NCBI RefSeq assembly: GCF_900111025.1
Contig: NZ_FOFN01000001.1
Coordinates: 1,178,001-1,242,000, forward strand
Source of the DNA: Hyunsoonleella jejuensis
GTDB lineage: Bacteria; Bacteroidota; Bacteroidia; Flavobacteriales; Flavobacteriaceae
DNA length: 64,000 bases
Direction: 5' to 3'
Shown here: piece after piece, positions 1 to 8,798 of the stretch
Numbering within the stretch: the stretch's first letter is position 1
How the letters are laid out: every line of letters begins with the position of its first letter
Made by a program: the position numbers and the translations under genes
The notes under the pieces: model-generated
Databases searched by the model: none
What the model was told of the DNA's origin: nothing
Seen by the model: only the letters and a program-made list of their open reading frames with translations

Positions 1-21
1 CCGCGGGTTCTTTCATCAATC

Positions 22-49
22 AAAAAACGAACAGTTATGTGTAACTGTT
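22..49 (-). terminator. rpoD rho-independent terminator
   Basis: An 8-bp perfect stem (AACAGTTA / TAACTGTT, loop TGTG) lies just past the rpoD stop codon. Read in the rpoD direction it is followed by a run of six T. This is the usual intrinsic terminator layout. Confidence 0.65.
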
Positions 50-83
50 GTTGTCGTAATTTAGTCGTTACGCCATGGCATAA

Positions 84-947
84 CTATCCTAAATATGTTT
101 TTAATATTTTACTTCTAGACGTATGTTTCAATCTACGAATAGCTTTCTCTTTTATTTGTCTTACACGCTCGCGAGTTAAATCAAATGTTTCACCAATTTC
201 CTCTAAAGTCATTGGGTGTTGGTTGCCTAAACCAAAGTATAAACGAATAACATCTGCTTCACGAGGGGTTAAGGTTTCCAGTGCACGCTCAATTTCTGTA
301 CGCAAAGATTCATGTAATAACTCTTTGTCAGGATTTGGCGATTCACCAGAATTCAATACATCGTATAAGTTAGAATCTTCACCTTCAACTAAAGGTGCAT
401 CCATACTAACGTGACGTCCAGAATTTTTCATAGATTCCTTAACATCGTTAATTGTCATATCCAACTCTTTCGCAATTTCTTCAGCGGAAGGCGGGCGTTC
501 ATGACTTTGCTCCAAGAAAGCAAATGTTTTATTAATCTTGTTAATAGAACCAATTTTGTTCAGCGGTAAACGCACAATTCGTGATTGTTCAGCTAATGCC
601 TGTAGAATTGACTGACGAATCCACCAAACTGCGTACGATATAAACTTAAAACCGCGCGTTTCATCAAAACGTTGTGCAGCTTTAATTAAACCTAAATTAC
701 CTTCATTAATTAAATCTGGTAATGTTAAGCCTTGATTTTGATACTGTTTTGCTACAGAAACCACGAAGCGTAAATTAGCCTTTGTTAGCTTTTCTAAAGC
801 AATTTGATCACCAGCTTTAATACGTTGCGCTAATTCAACTTCTTCATCGGCAGTAATTAAATCTACCTTACCAATTTCCTGTAGATATTTATCTAACGAT
901 GCAGTTTCCCTATTAGTAACCTGCTTCGTAATTTTAAGTTGTCTCAT
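84..947 (-). CDS. rpoD: Primary sigma factor RpoD/SigA
   Basis: Housekeeping sigma-70 factor that directs RNA polymerase to the Bacteroidota -33/-7 promoters. At 287 residues it lacks region 1.1 and the non-conserved insert, which is normal for this phylum. Region 1.2 is near residues 15-46, region 2 near 48-120 ([18 protein letters not shown], then [14 protein letters not shown], the -10-recognition and melting helices), region 3 near 125-200, and the region 4 HTH near 250-282 ([20 protein letters not shown]). An AGGAGA Shine-Dalgarno-like sequence stands eight bases before the ATG, which is noteworthy because flavobacterial genes rarely use one. It is monocistronic, with its own terminator. 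The identification is very secure. Confidence 0.97.
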   Translation of the reverse strand: MRQLKITKQVTNRETASLDKYLQEIGKVDLITADEEVELAQRIKAGDQIALEKLTKANLRFVVSVAKQYQNQGLTLPDLINEGNLGLIKAAQRFDETRGFKFISYAVWWIRQSILQALAEQSRIVRLPLNKIGSINKINKTFAFLEQSHERPPSAEEIAKELDMTINDVKESMKNSGRHVSMDAPLVEGEDSNLYDVLNSGESPNPDKELLHESLRTEIERALETLTPREADVIRLYFGLGNQHPMTLEEIGETFDLTRERVRQIKEKAIRRLKHTSRSKILKTYLG

Positions 948-1103
948 CTAATGTTCTCCTGTAATTTAATTGTGAAATATGGGTATTCATTAATTATACG
1001 TACAAATACCATATTTTGTTACAAAAAAATTAAAATTTTTATAACACTTTACTATTGAGACACGTAGAATAGACAAAAGTCACAAAACGGAAACATTGTT
1101 GTG

Positions 1104-1478
1104 TTATATTCTGATGAGTTTTTTATTGGTGAGGTTAATATCTTCTAACATGTCTTTTGAAAATTGTATATGCCCCCTAGTGGTTATGAGTCTAAATCTG
1201 TGTGATTTTAGATTACTTAAAGCATTTAAAAATAACCACTTAGATTTTAGTAGTCTAGGTTTTTCAGATTTTAGGCTTATGTCAAAAATATGCTTTCTAC
1301 CTTCTTTTGTTGCCACAATATCTGGAGTTACAGCGATGTCACTCCCTTTTTTGATGTAAGATTTTGGTGTTTCGTACCCATCCATATCCGCCTTAATATT
1401 TTCAAAACCTCTATTTTCTAAATAGTTAATAGAGTTCTCTAGAATATCAGAGTACTTTTCTTTCTCTGTGTAAATCAT
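1104..1478 (-). CDS. Small uncharacterised protein, nuclease-fold-like
   Basis: A 124-residue soluble protein I do not recognise as a named family. It has an N-terminal helix (YSDILENSINYLENRGF), then a strand pattern with TPDIVA near residues 50-55, and HIFDISLK about ten residues later. PD followed by D-x-S-x-K resembles the active-site layout of PD-(D/E)xK nuclease-like folds, but the catalytic lysine would have to be shifted. No signal peptide or membrane segment is seen. It lies at the edge of the accessory block, co-directional with the HTH regulator 80 bp upstream. The opposite-strand ORF is its shadow. It looks like a real gene; the nuclease fold is inference only. Confidence 0.6.
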   Translation of the reverse strand: MIYTEKEKYSDILENSINYLENRGFENIKADMDGYETPKSYIKKGSDIAVTPDIVATKEGRKHIFDISLKSEKPRLLKSKWLFLNALSNLKSHRFRLITTRGHIQFSKDMLEDINLTNKKLIRI

Positions 1479-1556
1479 TTGTCCATTTCATTTAAAGATG
1501 AACTAGTAATATAATGGATAATATGAAAAAATCAAGTTTTTAACAGGGTTTAACGT

Positions 1557-2558
1557 TTATTCAAAATCAAAAGCATCATTATCAATCCTAATGCGTTCCC
1601 TAAGCCTGTTTATTTTTTGATGCATTCTATTGAAGAATAATGAACGGTCCTTTTCTCCTGCATTTACCAAGAGTTTGGAAATACTCATTTGTTTTTCGAA
1701 AAACTCAAACATGAGCTCACAAGTAGGTTGGTGCTCAATTTTAAAATAACTAATTACTGTAAAAGGTGTAAAAAATACTTTTTGGAATGGTGTCTTAACC
1801 ATGATGGTATTGCTCATGGTATGAATATCATTGATATAAAGATTATAGGAGGCTTTAGTTTTAGAATCAATTAGTGATTGCTGTATAGCTTGTTTTTCGA
1901 TGTGCCGAATAACATCTTCTATGTCATCACAAATTTTTAAAGATAATTCTTTAGAAAGTGCACCAGCTTCAAAATAATAGAGTACTTGCTGTAAGGACCC
2001 ATTAATTGTTGTGTTATTCCATATTTCAGTAATATTAATGTCTTTATAGATTTCTCCTAACCTAAATGCACTTTCTAACATTGATTCTGGTATGTTTTTG
2101 ATGAAATCATCGAAAGTAACCTTGTTTCTTGTCATTTCTGGATCAACATCTTTTAACCAGACGTAAATTTTATATCTAGATAAATAGGAGTCCTTTAGAG
2201 TGTGGAATAATGGAATGTCCTTAGCAGAATAAATAATGGAGGCACTTTTTAACTTAGTGAGAGGAAAAACACTATTGTAAGACTGATTTAGCCATATTTC
2301 AAGACCTTTTTTATTATGTATAGGTGGTGACAAATCGGCTAAAATTGTGTTTGGGCTTCCAACTTCAAACAACTTATTAAGCGATATTTTATAGTGTTTT
2401 GCAAGTTTAACGCTTTCTTCTAATGATAAATTTGTTTTTAGATTGATACGACGATAAGCGGCATCATAGCCTATATCCAATACACTGGCTACTTCCTCAG
2501 CAAAAGAAGTGTTATCCTGTGCTCGTTCCTTAAGATACTTGATAAACTGTTCTTGCAT
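1557..2558 (-). CDS. HTH-domain transcriptional regulator (Bacteroidota type)
   Basis: The N-terminal 70 residues form a Cro/C1-like helix-turn-helix (FAEEVASVLDIGYDAAYRRI, then LSLEESVKLAKHYKISLNKLFEV). The remaining 260 residues are mostly helical, with no recognised domain. Proteins of this layout are common single-component regulators in Bacteroidota, but ligands are unknown. The open frame extends 34 codons further upstream; I chose the internal methionine (MQEQFIKYL) because the extra stretch is low-complexity and hydrophobic and the HTH begins right after this start. The product is then 333 residues. It is divergently arranged with the AraC-type regulator and may control itself or the neighbouring operon. 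Confidence 0.8.
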   Translation of the reverse strand: MQEQFIKYLKERAQDNTSFAEEVASVLDIGYDAAYRRINLKTNLSLEESVKLAKHYKISLNKLFEVGSPNTILADLSPPIHNKKGLEIWLNQSYNSVFPLTKLKSASIIYSAKDIPLFHTLKDSYLSRYKIYVWLKDVDPEMTRNKVTFDDFIKNIPESMLESAFRLGEIYKDINITEIWNNTTINGSLQQVLYYFEAGALSKELSLKICDDIEDVIRHIEKQAIQQSLIDSKTKASYNLYINDIHTMSNTIMVKTPFQKVFFTPFTVISYFKIEHQPTCELMFEFFEKQMSISKLLVNAGEKDRSLFFNRMHQKINRLRERIRIDNDAFDFE

Positions 2559-2850
2559 TTTTTCAAAAATTACAAGTTCAAAGGGAGTCAGTTTGTGAAA
2601 ATTAAGAAAATAAATTGAAATATTCGGACAATTTTCACAATAAGCTTTCAAAAATTGCAATTAAATTTGGGTAATTCGATTCGAATTTTGCCATTAACAA
2701 TTAAATTACTAACCATGAAAACTCAAAACCCTAACAAGTCTAGTAAAGTATTTCAATCCATTTTAAAGTTAATAGATAGCTATATCTATTTTGTCCTTGT
2801 AAGTAAAAAAAACAAATCTGAAATTAATTTAAAAGCCTGAAATACTTATA

Positions 2851-2870
2851 TTTAGTAAAATTTTACTAAA
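2851..2870. promoter_or_regulatory. Perfect 20-bp palindrome before AraC-type gene
   Basis: tttagtaaaattttactaaa is identical to its reverse complement, with no spacer. It ends immediately before the GGAAG that precedes the TTG start of the AraC-like regulator. The position suits a dimeric operator, possibly for autoregulation or for the divergent HTH regulator. It could also form an RNA hairpin covering the translation start. Function is inferred. Confidence 0.5.
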
Positions 2871-2875
2871 GGAAG

Positions 2876-4012
2876 TTGGCTTCGATAATAAACTTTTTTC
2901 TAATTGCTGGTGTTATTCAAGGTTTCGCATTTAACCTTGTTACCATGTTTGTCAAAAAAAAATGCGATAAAGTTATTGTCTTCCTAAACTTAACCGTTCT
3001 TTTTATATCTCTCAATAACCTTCAAAGATGGTTAATTGATAATCATTATACTTCTGATTTATTTTTGTTAGAAAATTTACTTATTCCTTGGTATGTCCTT
3101 ATTCTGCCAATGTTTTATGCGTTTACAACACACTTTTTAAAGGTAGAGGATAAGGTAAACGACTTCTTAAAGTTTTCAATAATACTTTTTGTAACTGAAA
3201 TTATTCTTCGTCTTTGTATTATTTCTTATGTGTATTATGAAGTGCCAGATAGAGATGCTTTTTTAATAGAAAGGTACACGATGGTAGAAGATATATTTAA
3301 TTTATTGTACAGTATATTCTTATTTATAAATGCTTGCCTGATTATCTTCAGAAGGCATCATTTAATATCTTACATTTTATCTTATGATGATTTAAACTGG
3401 ATAAAGTGGTTTATAAGAATAGGCACCATTGTTATCATTTTTTGGGCCATAGCTGTGGCTATTAAATCTCTTACCGGAAACGAGGATGCTTATATGTTTT
3501 TAAGGCTAAGTTCATCCATACTTTTATACTGGATAGGTTATCAAGGTTTTTATAAGTATAATGTGCTCAGAGACCGTATAGTTTTAAGAAGCTCAATGGA
3601 AGCTAATCTCATTTCTCTGGAAAATGAGAGTATTAAGATTTCGTCTGATAATGAAGACGATTTTTATAACGAAAAGCATCAAAATGATTTTGATAGGATA
3701 AGAGATTATGTAATTAAAGATAAATTGTATTTAGATCCATTATTAAGTATGGAATCTTTAGCATCTGATCTTGGTATGAGTAAAAGTTATTTCTCAAAAC
3801 TTATAAATTCGTATAGTGACTATAATTTTTCCGACTTCATAAATTCGCTTAGAGTTGAGCAAGCTAAAAAGTTCTTGTCTAACAATGAGTTTAGCGAGTA
3901 CACAATAGTAGCCATAGGTTTAGAATGTGGTTTCAATTCTAAATCTACCTTTTATTCAGCATTTAAAAAATTTACTTCAGAAACCCCTTCAGCCTTCAGA
4001 GATAAGTTTTAG
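2876..4012 (+). CDS. Membrane-anchored AraC-family regulator
   Basis: The N-terminal half (about residues 1-235) holds roughly seven hydrophobic helices. After a charged linker, the C-terminal 100 residues are an AraC-type double HTH (MESLASDLGMSKSYFSKLI, then IVAIGLECGFNSKSTFYSAF). This 7TM-AraC architecture is frequent in Bacteroidota and is thought to sense a signal in or outside the membrane and act on a nearby operon. The start is TTG with GGAAG directly abutting it, so the true start is uncertain; the first helix (INFFLIAGVIQGFAF) looks genuine, so an early start is likely. The operon 120 bp downstream is the obvious target. Confidence 0.85.
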   Translation: MASIINFFLIAGVIQGFAFNLVTMFVKKKCDKVIVFLNLTVLFISLNNLQRWLIDNHYTSDLFLLENLLIPWYVLILPMFYAFTTHFLKVEDKVNDFLKFSIILFVTEIILRLCIISYVYYEVPDRDAFLIERYTMVEDIFNLLYSIFLFINACLIIFRRHHLISYILSYDDLNWIKWFIRIGTIVIIFWAIAVAIKSLTGNEDAYMFLRLSSSILLYWIGYQGFYKYNVLRDRIVLRSSMEANLISLENESIKISSDNEDDFYNEKHQNDFDRIRDYVIKDKLYLDPLLSMESLASDLGMSKSYFSKLINSYSDYNFSDFINSLRVEQAKKFLSNNEFSEYTIVAIGLECGFNSKSTFYSAFKKFTSETPSAFRDKF

Positions 4013-4135
4013 TCTAGATTTTAGTCCGAAATAATCGTTGGACATCCTGTTTTTTGCTTCCTAGACCATATGGGACAATGGTTTTAACATGCTCTAATAG
4101 TTTTACAATCAATTAGAAATCATAAAACTTTAGTC

Positions 4136-4825
4136 ATGATACCAATGTTAATTGTCTACCTCTTAAAGAAGATGAAAAGACATCCATTCTTTTCTAGAAA
4201 ACTGTTATTTATTAAAAAATTAGCAATAAGATTAAAAATCTTTATTGTCTTTTTTATGATTACTACATCATACGCAAATGACAAGAATCCTCTAAAGCAA
4301 ATAAGTTACAACGTCGTGAGAAACAATGTAACTATAGGTACTATTAAAGTGAGTTGCAACACGAAAAGCGATTCTACAATTTATGCTTTAGAAAGTAGTA
4401 TCGATGTAAGATATATTTTGAAATTTAGTATACGTGGAAAGGAAACAGCCATTTATAAAAATGGTGTTTTAATCTACTCTTCAGTTTACCGAAAAGTAAA
4501 TAATAAGGTTAAAGCGAATCACAGCGTAACCTATAAAAATGACAACTATCACTTAGAAGTTGATGGCACTAAAAAAGAATTAGGTTTTAAGGATATTCAG
4601 GATAATTTGGTGATGCTTTATTTTAAAGAGCCAAAAGGTGTAAAGCATATTTATTGCGATAATGTGAAGCGCATGGTAAACCTTGAGTCTTTGGGTAAAG
4701 GTAAGTATAAGGTAGCATTCTCTGATGGTAAGTATAATATCTTTCATTATGAAGATGGTAAGTGTGTAAGAGTTGAAGCTAATAGCTCTTTGTTTAGTGT
4801 AACCTTAATTCCTGCTTCATCATGA
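4136..4825 (+). CDS. DUF6134-like exported protein
   Basis: An N-terminal basic stretch and a hydrophobic segment (about residues 33-46, ending SYAND) form a signal peptide. The mature part is beta-rich and opens with ISYNVVRNNVTIGTIKV, the pattern I associate with DUF6134, a family of unknown function. The start is uncertain: Met1, Met4 and Met13 are all possible, and Met13 leaves a more normal signal length. The last four bases overlap the next gene (ATGA), so it is translationally coupled to the CPBP gene. It is the first gene of a four-gene operon. Confidence 0.65.
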   Translation: MIPMLIVYLLKKMKRHPFFSRKLLFIKKLAIRLKIFIVFFMITTSYANDKNPLKQISYNVVRNNVTIGTIKVSCNTKSDSTIYALESSIDVRYILKFSIRGKETAIYKNGVLIYSSVYRKVNNKVKANHSVTYKNDNYHLEVDGTKKELGFKDIQDNLVMLYFKEPKGVKHIYCDNVKRMVNLESLGKGKYKVAFSDGKYNIFHYEDGKCVRVEANSSLFSVTLIPASS

Positions 4826-5484
4826 TATCAGTAGAAAGTAAATGGACAATCATAGCAATTGTATTCTTTACTTATTTTTTGGTAAGCTGGGTATATAAAA
4901 GATTAGAGGTAGTTAACCTAGAAAAAGCGTTGTTAATTAGAAACGGACTTAGATTGTTAAACTTAAAACATAGTTTGGGTATTGTACTTTTTGGAGTTTT
5001 ATTCTATATCATATTTCCTGAGCTAAGAGACTTAATAACTAATATTGAAGTTCCGCGATTAGAGCTTCTTCTTTCCTTTGTGGTATTGACGATTCTAAGT
5101 GCAATGATTTCGCGAATTTCTGTGAAACGAATTATTCAAACAGAAGGTGGTAATAGCCATTATAAATTTTCTAACGCTTGGTTGTACTTTATAATCCGAT
5201 TTGTATTTCTATTCTGTTATGAGTTCTTTTTTAGAGGTGTGCTACTATTCAGTTTACTGGAATATTTTAATCCTACATATGCTATTACATTAAGTGTTAT
5301 AGCTTATTTAGTTATACACTTATTTGATTCGAAGAAAGAGATTATTGGCGCCATTCCTTTTGGGATAGTCTTATGCATTCTAGCTTATCAAACACAAAGT
5401 ATTTGGTATGTTTTTACAATGCACTTAGCACTTTCTGCAGTTTACGAAATATCAATTTTTTATCATCAAACCTTAAAAACATAA
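4822..5484 (+). CDS. CPBP/CAAX-protease-like membrane protein, degenerate active site
   Basis: A polytopic protein with 6-7 membrane segments. The C-terminal half matches the CPBP (CAAX protease/Abi) fold: motif 1 YEFFFRG (Y133-E134...R138), motif 2 YLVIH (H166), motif 3 MHLALS (H201...S205). The family normally has EExxxR, FxxxH and HxxxN. Here the first glutamate, the catalytic base in characterised Rce1-type enzymes, is Tyr, and the motif 3 Asn is Ser. It may therefore be a non-proteolytic membrane protein. It is coupled to DUF6134 upstream and sits 4 bp from the SDR gene. Confidence 0.75.
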   Translation: MISVESKWTIIAIVFFTYFLVSWVYKRLEVVNLEKALLIRNGLRLLNLKHSLGIVLFGVLFYIIFPELRDLITNIEVPRLELLLSFVVLTILSAMISRISVKRIIQTEGGNSHYKFSNAWLYFIIRFVFLFCYEFFFRGVLLFSLLEYFNPTYAITLSVIAYLVIHLFDSKKEIIGAIPFGIVLCILAYQTQSIWYVFTMHLALSAVYEISIFYHQTLKT

Positions 5485-5488
5485 TATT

Positions 5489-6475
5489 ATGAACGTATTA
5501 CTAACTGGAGCTACAGGGTATGTAGGTCATCAACTGGCTCTAACATTAGCAGAAAAGAAATTTAAAGTACATGCACTGGTACGAGATTTAAATTCTTATA
5601 AAGTTCCTAAGCATGATAATATTGTCTTGTTTAAAGGCGATATCTGTGATTACTCATCAATATTAAAGGCTATTGAGAATTGTGAATATGTATTCCATAC
5701 TGCTGCTTATACCAATTTGAAATGTAGAAATATTGATAACTTCTACAGCACCAATGTGCTAGGTACTGAAAATTTGCTAAAAGCTGCGTTACATCAAAAA
5801 GTTAAAAAAGTTATTTATACCAGTACGTTATCAACGTATGGGCCTTCATATAAACAAGTACCTATTGTAGAAACCCAACCCAGAATTGCGTCATATGCAA
5901 ACGATTATGAGCTTACCAAAAGCATGTCTGAAGAGATTGTTTACAGTTATTCTAAAAAGGGACTTTCGTGTGTTGTACTTAATGTTTCAAAAGTATATGG
6001 TCCAGGTTTAGCTACATTCTCAAATGGTGTCAATAGGTTGATATCAATGTTTGCAAAGAATGATTTTTTAGTAGTGCCAAATAGATTACAAAGTATATCC
6101 AATTATGTATTTATAAAGGATGTTGTAAATGCGCATCTCTTGGCAATGCAAAGTTCAGTGGTATATGGCAGATACATTATTGGAGGAGAAAATGTTAGCT
6201 ACAAACAATTGTTTGCCCTACTTAAGAATTTAACAAAGAGTAAGATTAGAATTGTGAAAATAAATTATTCGGTTATTAAAACACTCTTTTCCATTTCGTC
6301 ATTTTTTCACGCAATTACAAATGCTGCACCATCTATCACACCAAAGATTTTAGATTCACTTTTTGTGAACCGTATTTCTTCCTCCAAAAAAGCGCAAAAG
6401 GAACTAAACTATAAACCTACATCATTACAGGTAGGACTTCAAGAAACGATTCAATTTTTAAAATTATCATCATGA
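5489..6475 (+). CDS. NAD(P)-dependent epimerase/dehydratase (extended SDR)
   Basis: A Rossmann-fold enzyme with TGATGYVG at residues 6-13 (nucleotide-binding loop), GDICD near 50, a conserved Ser at 112, and the catalytic pair Y140/K144 (YELTK). The 328-residue length and motif set fit extended SDRs of the dihydroflavonol-4-reductase / 3-beta-hydroxysteroid dehydrogenase-like group; the substrate cannot be read from sequence. The stop overlaps the ATG of the next SDR by 4 bp, so both are co-translated and may perform consecutive steps on one substrate. Confidence 0.85.
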   Translation: MNVLLTGATGYVGHQLALTLAEKKFKVHALVRDLNSYKVPKHDNIVLFKGDICDYSSILKAIENCEYVFHTAAYTNLKCRNIDNFYSTNVLGTENLLKAALHQKVKKVIYTSTLSTYGPSYKQVPIVETQPRIASYANDYELTKSMSEEIVYSYSKKGLSCVVLNVSKVYGPGLATFSNGVNRLISMFAKNDFLVVPNRLQSISNYVFIKDVVNAHLLAMQSSVVYGRYIIGGENVSYKQLFALLKNLTKSKIRIVKINYSVIKTLFSISSFFHAITNAAPSITPKILDSLFVNRISSSKKAQKELNYKPTSLQVGLQETIQFLKLSS

Positions 6476-7242
6476 AAACATACACTTTAATAACGGGAGC
6501 AAGCACAGGCTTTGGCAAATCATTGGCTATTGAATGTGCAAAACAATCCATGAATCTCATTATAGTTGCATTACCAGATTCTGGTATACAAGAGCTTGGA
6601 GATTTTCTCAAATCTAACTTTAACATAGATGTTTTGGCATTTGAAATGGATTTAAGTACAAAAGAAAATTGCAACCTGCTTTATAAAAATATTAAAGAAG
6701 AAAAAGCCTCCATCAAATATTTAATAAATAATGCAGGGGTATTGAGTAGGGGTTATTTTGAGGATTTATCTGAGGACTATTTCCTTACTCAAATTAATGT
6801 TAATGTAGCAACACCAACTATACTCACCAAATTGTTTATGGAGGATTTTAAGATTAATGCTCCATCAGGAATTTTAAATGTGAGTAGTATGGCAAGTTTT
6901 TTCCATTTACCAAAAAAGCAGGTCTACAGTGGTACAAAAGCATATTTGCTTTCTTTTTCAAAAAGTTTAAGAAAAGAGATAAAGAAATATGGCATATGGG
7001 TGTCTATTGTATGTCCAGGAGGCATGAATACAACTACAGGGTTGTGTCTTCAAAATAGGAAGTTAGGATGGTTTTCTAGAACCTCTATACTAGATCCTGA
7101 AACTGCAGCCAAAGAAACGCTTAAAAGCTTTTTTAATAAAAAGGAGATCATTATTCCTGGAGCTATGAATAAGGTTTTCATGTTTTTGGACAATATCATT
7201 CCAGCGGTCATTAAAAATAGACTTACGGCAAGCGCTGTTTGA
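6472..7242 (+). CDS. Classical SDR-family NAD(P)-dependent oxidoreductase
   Basis: Classical short-chain dehydrogenase of 256 residues: TGASTGFG at 8-15 (cofactor loop), NNAG at 86-89, Ser138/139, and catalytic Y152/K156 (YSGTK), followed by the CPGG loop. The C-terminal tail is hydrophobic (VFMFLDNIIPAVI), as in SDRs that work on membrane or lipid-like substrates. It is the last gene of the operon and overlaps the epimerase-like gene by 4 bp. Substrate unknown. Confidence 0.87.
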   Translation: MKTYTLITGASTGFGKSLAIECAKQSMNLIIVALPDSGIQELGDFLKSNFNIDVLAFEMDLSTKENCNLLYKNIKEEKASIKYLINNAGVLSRGYFEDLSEDYFLTQINVNVATPTILTKLFMEDFKINAPSGILNVSSMASFFHLPKKQVYSGTKAYLLSFSKSLRKEIKKYGIWVSIVCPGGMNTTTGLCLQNRKLGWFSRTSILDPETAAKETLKSFFNKKEIIIPGAMNKVFMFLDNIIPAVIKNRLTASAV

Positions 7243-7355
7243 GTTTGTTAGTGTCCAGATATGTCCTAAATCATCCATGAAATATAATTTCGGACACTAA
7301 TTATATATGGATATGGCAAATTTGTATAAATGAAGTAATTAAAAATAAATTTAAG

Positions 7356-7751
7356 ATGAAGACGCTTTTAATAACACTGGCTTTTATTTGTATATTAGAT
7401 GGGGTTCAGTCACAAAATCAAACACAAGTAACTGATTTTCATTTTTCTGATAACATAACCAATACTTTTAGCGTAGATAATGCACTAAAACTATTTGAGT
7501 GGATAGATTTAGCCATGATACCTCAATTAGGAGGACTTTTTGCTACAACCTTCAATACGGTTGCTCCTAATTTAAAATGGCAAGATTGGTACAACGATTT
7601 TGATTTTGGATTTAATGCACAAGCTGGATGGAAGCCAAATGAAAAAATTAAGATTCAAGCTTTTTATAATATTGGGATGCTAAAGTTTAATAATAATTTG
7701 GGTGAGGCTAGTGGCTATAATTTTAAGATTTCAATCAATTTCAATTTTTAA
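7356..7751 (+). CDS. Exported small protein, outer-membrane-like
   Basis: A 131-residue protein with a clear signal peptide (MKTLLITLAFICILDGVQSQ). The mature part is rich in aromatic residues and ends in alternating hydrophobic residues with a terminal Phe (KISINFNF), as in short beta-barrel or beta-sandwich outer-membrane proteins. I do not recognise the family. It lies about 110 bp after the SDR operon, is co-directional, and is followed after 10 bp by a lipoprotein gene. Confidence 0.6.
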   Translation: MKTLLITLAFICILDGVQSQNQTQVTDFHFSDNITNTFSVDNALKLFEWIDLAMIPQLGGLFATTFNTVAPNLKWQDWYNDFDFGFNAQAGWKPNEKIKIQAFYNIGMLKFNNNLGEASGYNFKISINFNF

Positions 7752-7761
7752 TATTAACAAA

Positions 7762-8289
7762 ATGAAAAAGCTTTTAAACCTTTCTGCCATTTCGCTTGTT
7801 CTAGTAACAGCAGGTTGTAGTAATAATGACGAAATGGAAAACCCAATTGAATATCCAATAAGTGATAAGGGTATAGTTGAAATTAAATATGAAAACCAGC
7901 GGCTTTTATTGCAGAACGCAATTTTCATTACAGAGCGTGGAGATACACCGAGAAATACATTAAGTTTTATTGCCGAAAACTGTGATAAAAAAATAAGTTT
8001 ATCTTTAACGGTGCCATTAACCGAGGGTACTCATACTTTTGGAGATGGTTCGACTTATGGAAGTTTCTATTTATATGATAAGATGGATTGTGTTGAAATT
8101 TTCTCAGACTATTTGTTTGAAAGCAACCGAACTCTTAAAGATCGTTTTATTGCCTCTATAGGATCTATAAATATTGAAGAAATAACCTCAGAAACTGTTA
8201 AAGGAACTTTTGGTTTTAGAGCATATACATTTGATAATGGTTATAGGGTGGTTTTTATTGAAGATGGAAAGTTTGATTTAAAGATATAA
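7762..8289 (+). CDS. Lipoprotein, paralogue of the next gene
   Basis: The start is the methionine of MKKLLNLSAISLVLVTAGC; the frame is open further upstream but overlaps the previous gene. The lipobox VTAGC is followed by SNNDEMEN. Acidic residues just after the lipid cysteine resemble the flavobacterial lipoprotein export signal, which suggests surface exposure. The body is beta-rich. The C-terminus (VKGTFGFRAYTFDNG...EDGKFDLKI) matches the neighbour's GTFEFTAEDG...KEGVFDIQ, so the two are diverged duplicates, probably of the DUF6252-like group. Function unknown. Confidence 0.7.
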   Translation: MKKLLNLSAISLVLVTAGCSNNDEMENPIEYPISDKGIVEIKYENQRLLLQNAIFITERGDTPRNTLSFIAENCDKKISLSLTVPLTEGTHTFGDGSTYGSFYLYDKMDCVEIFSDYLFESNRTLKDRFIASIGSINIEEITSETVKGTFGFRAYTFDNGYRVVFIEDGKFDLKI

Positions 8290-8300
8290 ATTAAAAAACA

Positions 8301-8798
8301 ATGAAAAATGTAATAGTATATGCTATGATAATTGTATGTGTAATGCTTACAAGTTGTAGCAACGATGATAATAATACAGAAGTGTTTAGTAATTTTAAGT
8401 ACGGACGCTTAGAAGCAACCATTAACGGCGAAGAACATATTTCCGGTCCTCTTTATCCAGCACCTTATGACGCCAATAATAACAGTATTGTACTATATTG
8501 TTATAATGGTGTTGTCGAAATAGGAATTACCATAAGAATTCCTCCTGAATTAGGGAGTTATGATATTGGTAAAGATGAAGCTAGTGCAGTATTAACCTAC
8601 GGAGATCCTTTTGATTTTTTTGATCAGAATGATGATGGTCCTACTATCGATTATTTTGCAGTAGAAGGCACTGTGACGGTTTCTGAGATTAATGAAACAA
8701 AAGTTATAGGAACGTTTGAATTTACCGCTGAAGATGGTACAGTTCTAGAACGGCAGAGATCAGTTAAGGAAGGTGTTTTTGATATTCAAAGACAATAG
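8301..8798 (+). CDS. Lipoprotein, DUF6252-like
   Basis: Signal peptide and lipobox MLTSC followed by SNDDNN, an acidic stretch that fits the Bacteroidota surface-lipoprotein export signal. The 165-residue beta-rich body contains EATINGEEH near the start and a conserved C-terminal GTFEFTAEDG...EGVFDIQ shared with the gene 11 bp upstream. It is probably co-transcribed with that gene and is the last gene of the accessory block. Function unknown. Confidence 0.7.
   Translation: MKNVIVYAMIIVCVMLTSCSNDDNNTEVFSNFKYGRLEATINGEEHISGPLYPAPYDANNNSIVLYCYNGVVEIGITIRIPPELGSYDIGKDEASAVLTYGDPFDFFDQNDDGPTIDYFAVEGTVTVSEINETKVIGTFEFTAEDGTVLERQRSVKEGVFDIQRQ

Noticed and set aside
37-414. Plus-strand 125-codon frame opposite rpoD
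   Set aside because: Antisense shadow of a highly conserved gene; no start context and no family resemblance.
2715-2840. Possible 41-residue peptide MKTQNPNKSSKVFQ... before the palindrome
   Set aside because: No ribosome-binding or promoter support, AT-rich codons and no recognisable family; could be leader DNA of the AraC-type gene.
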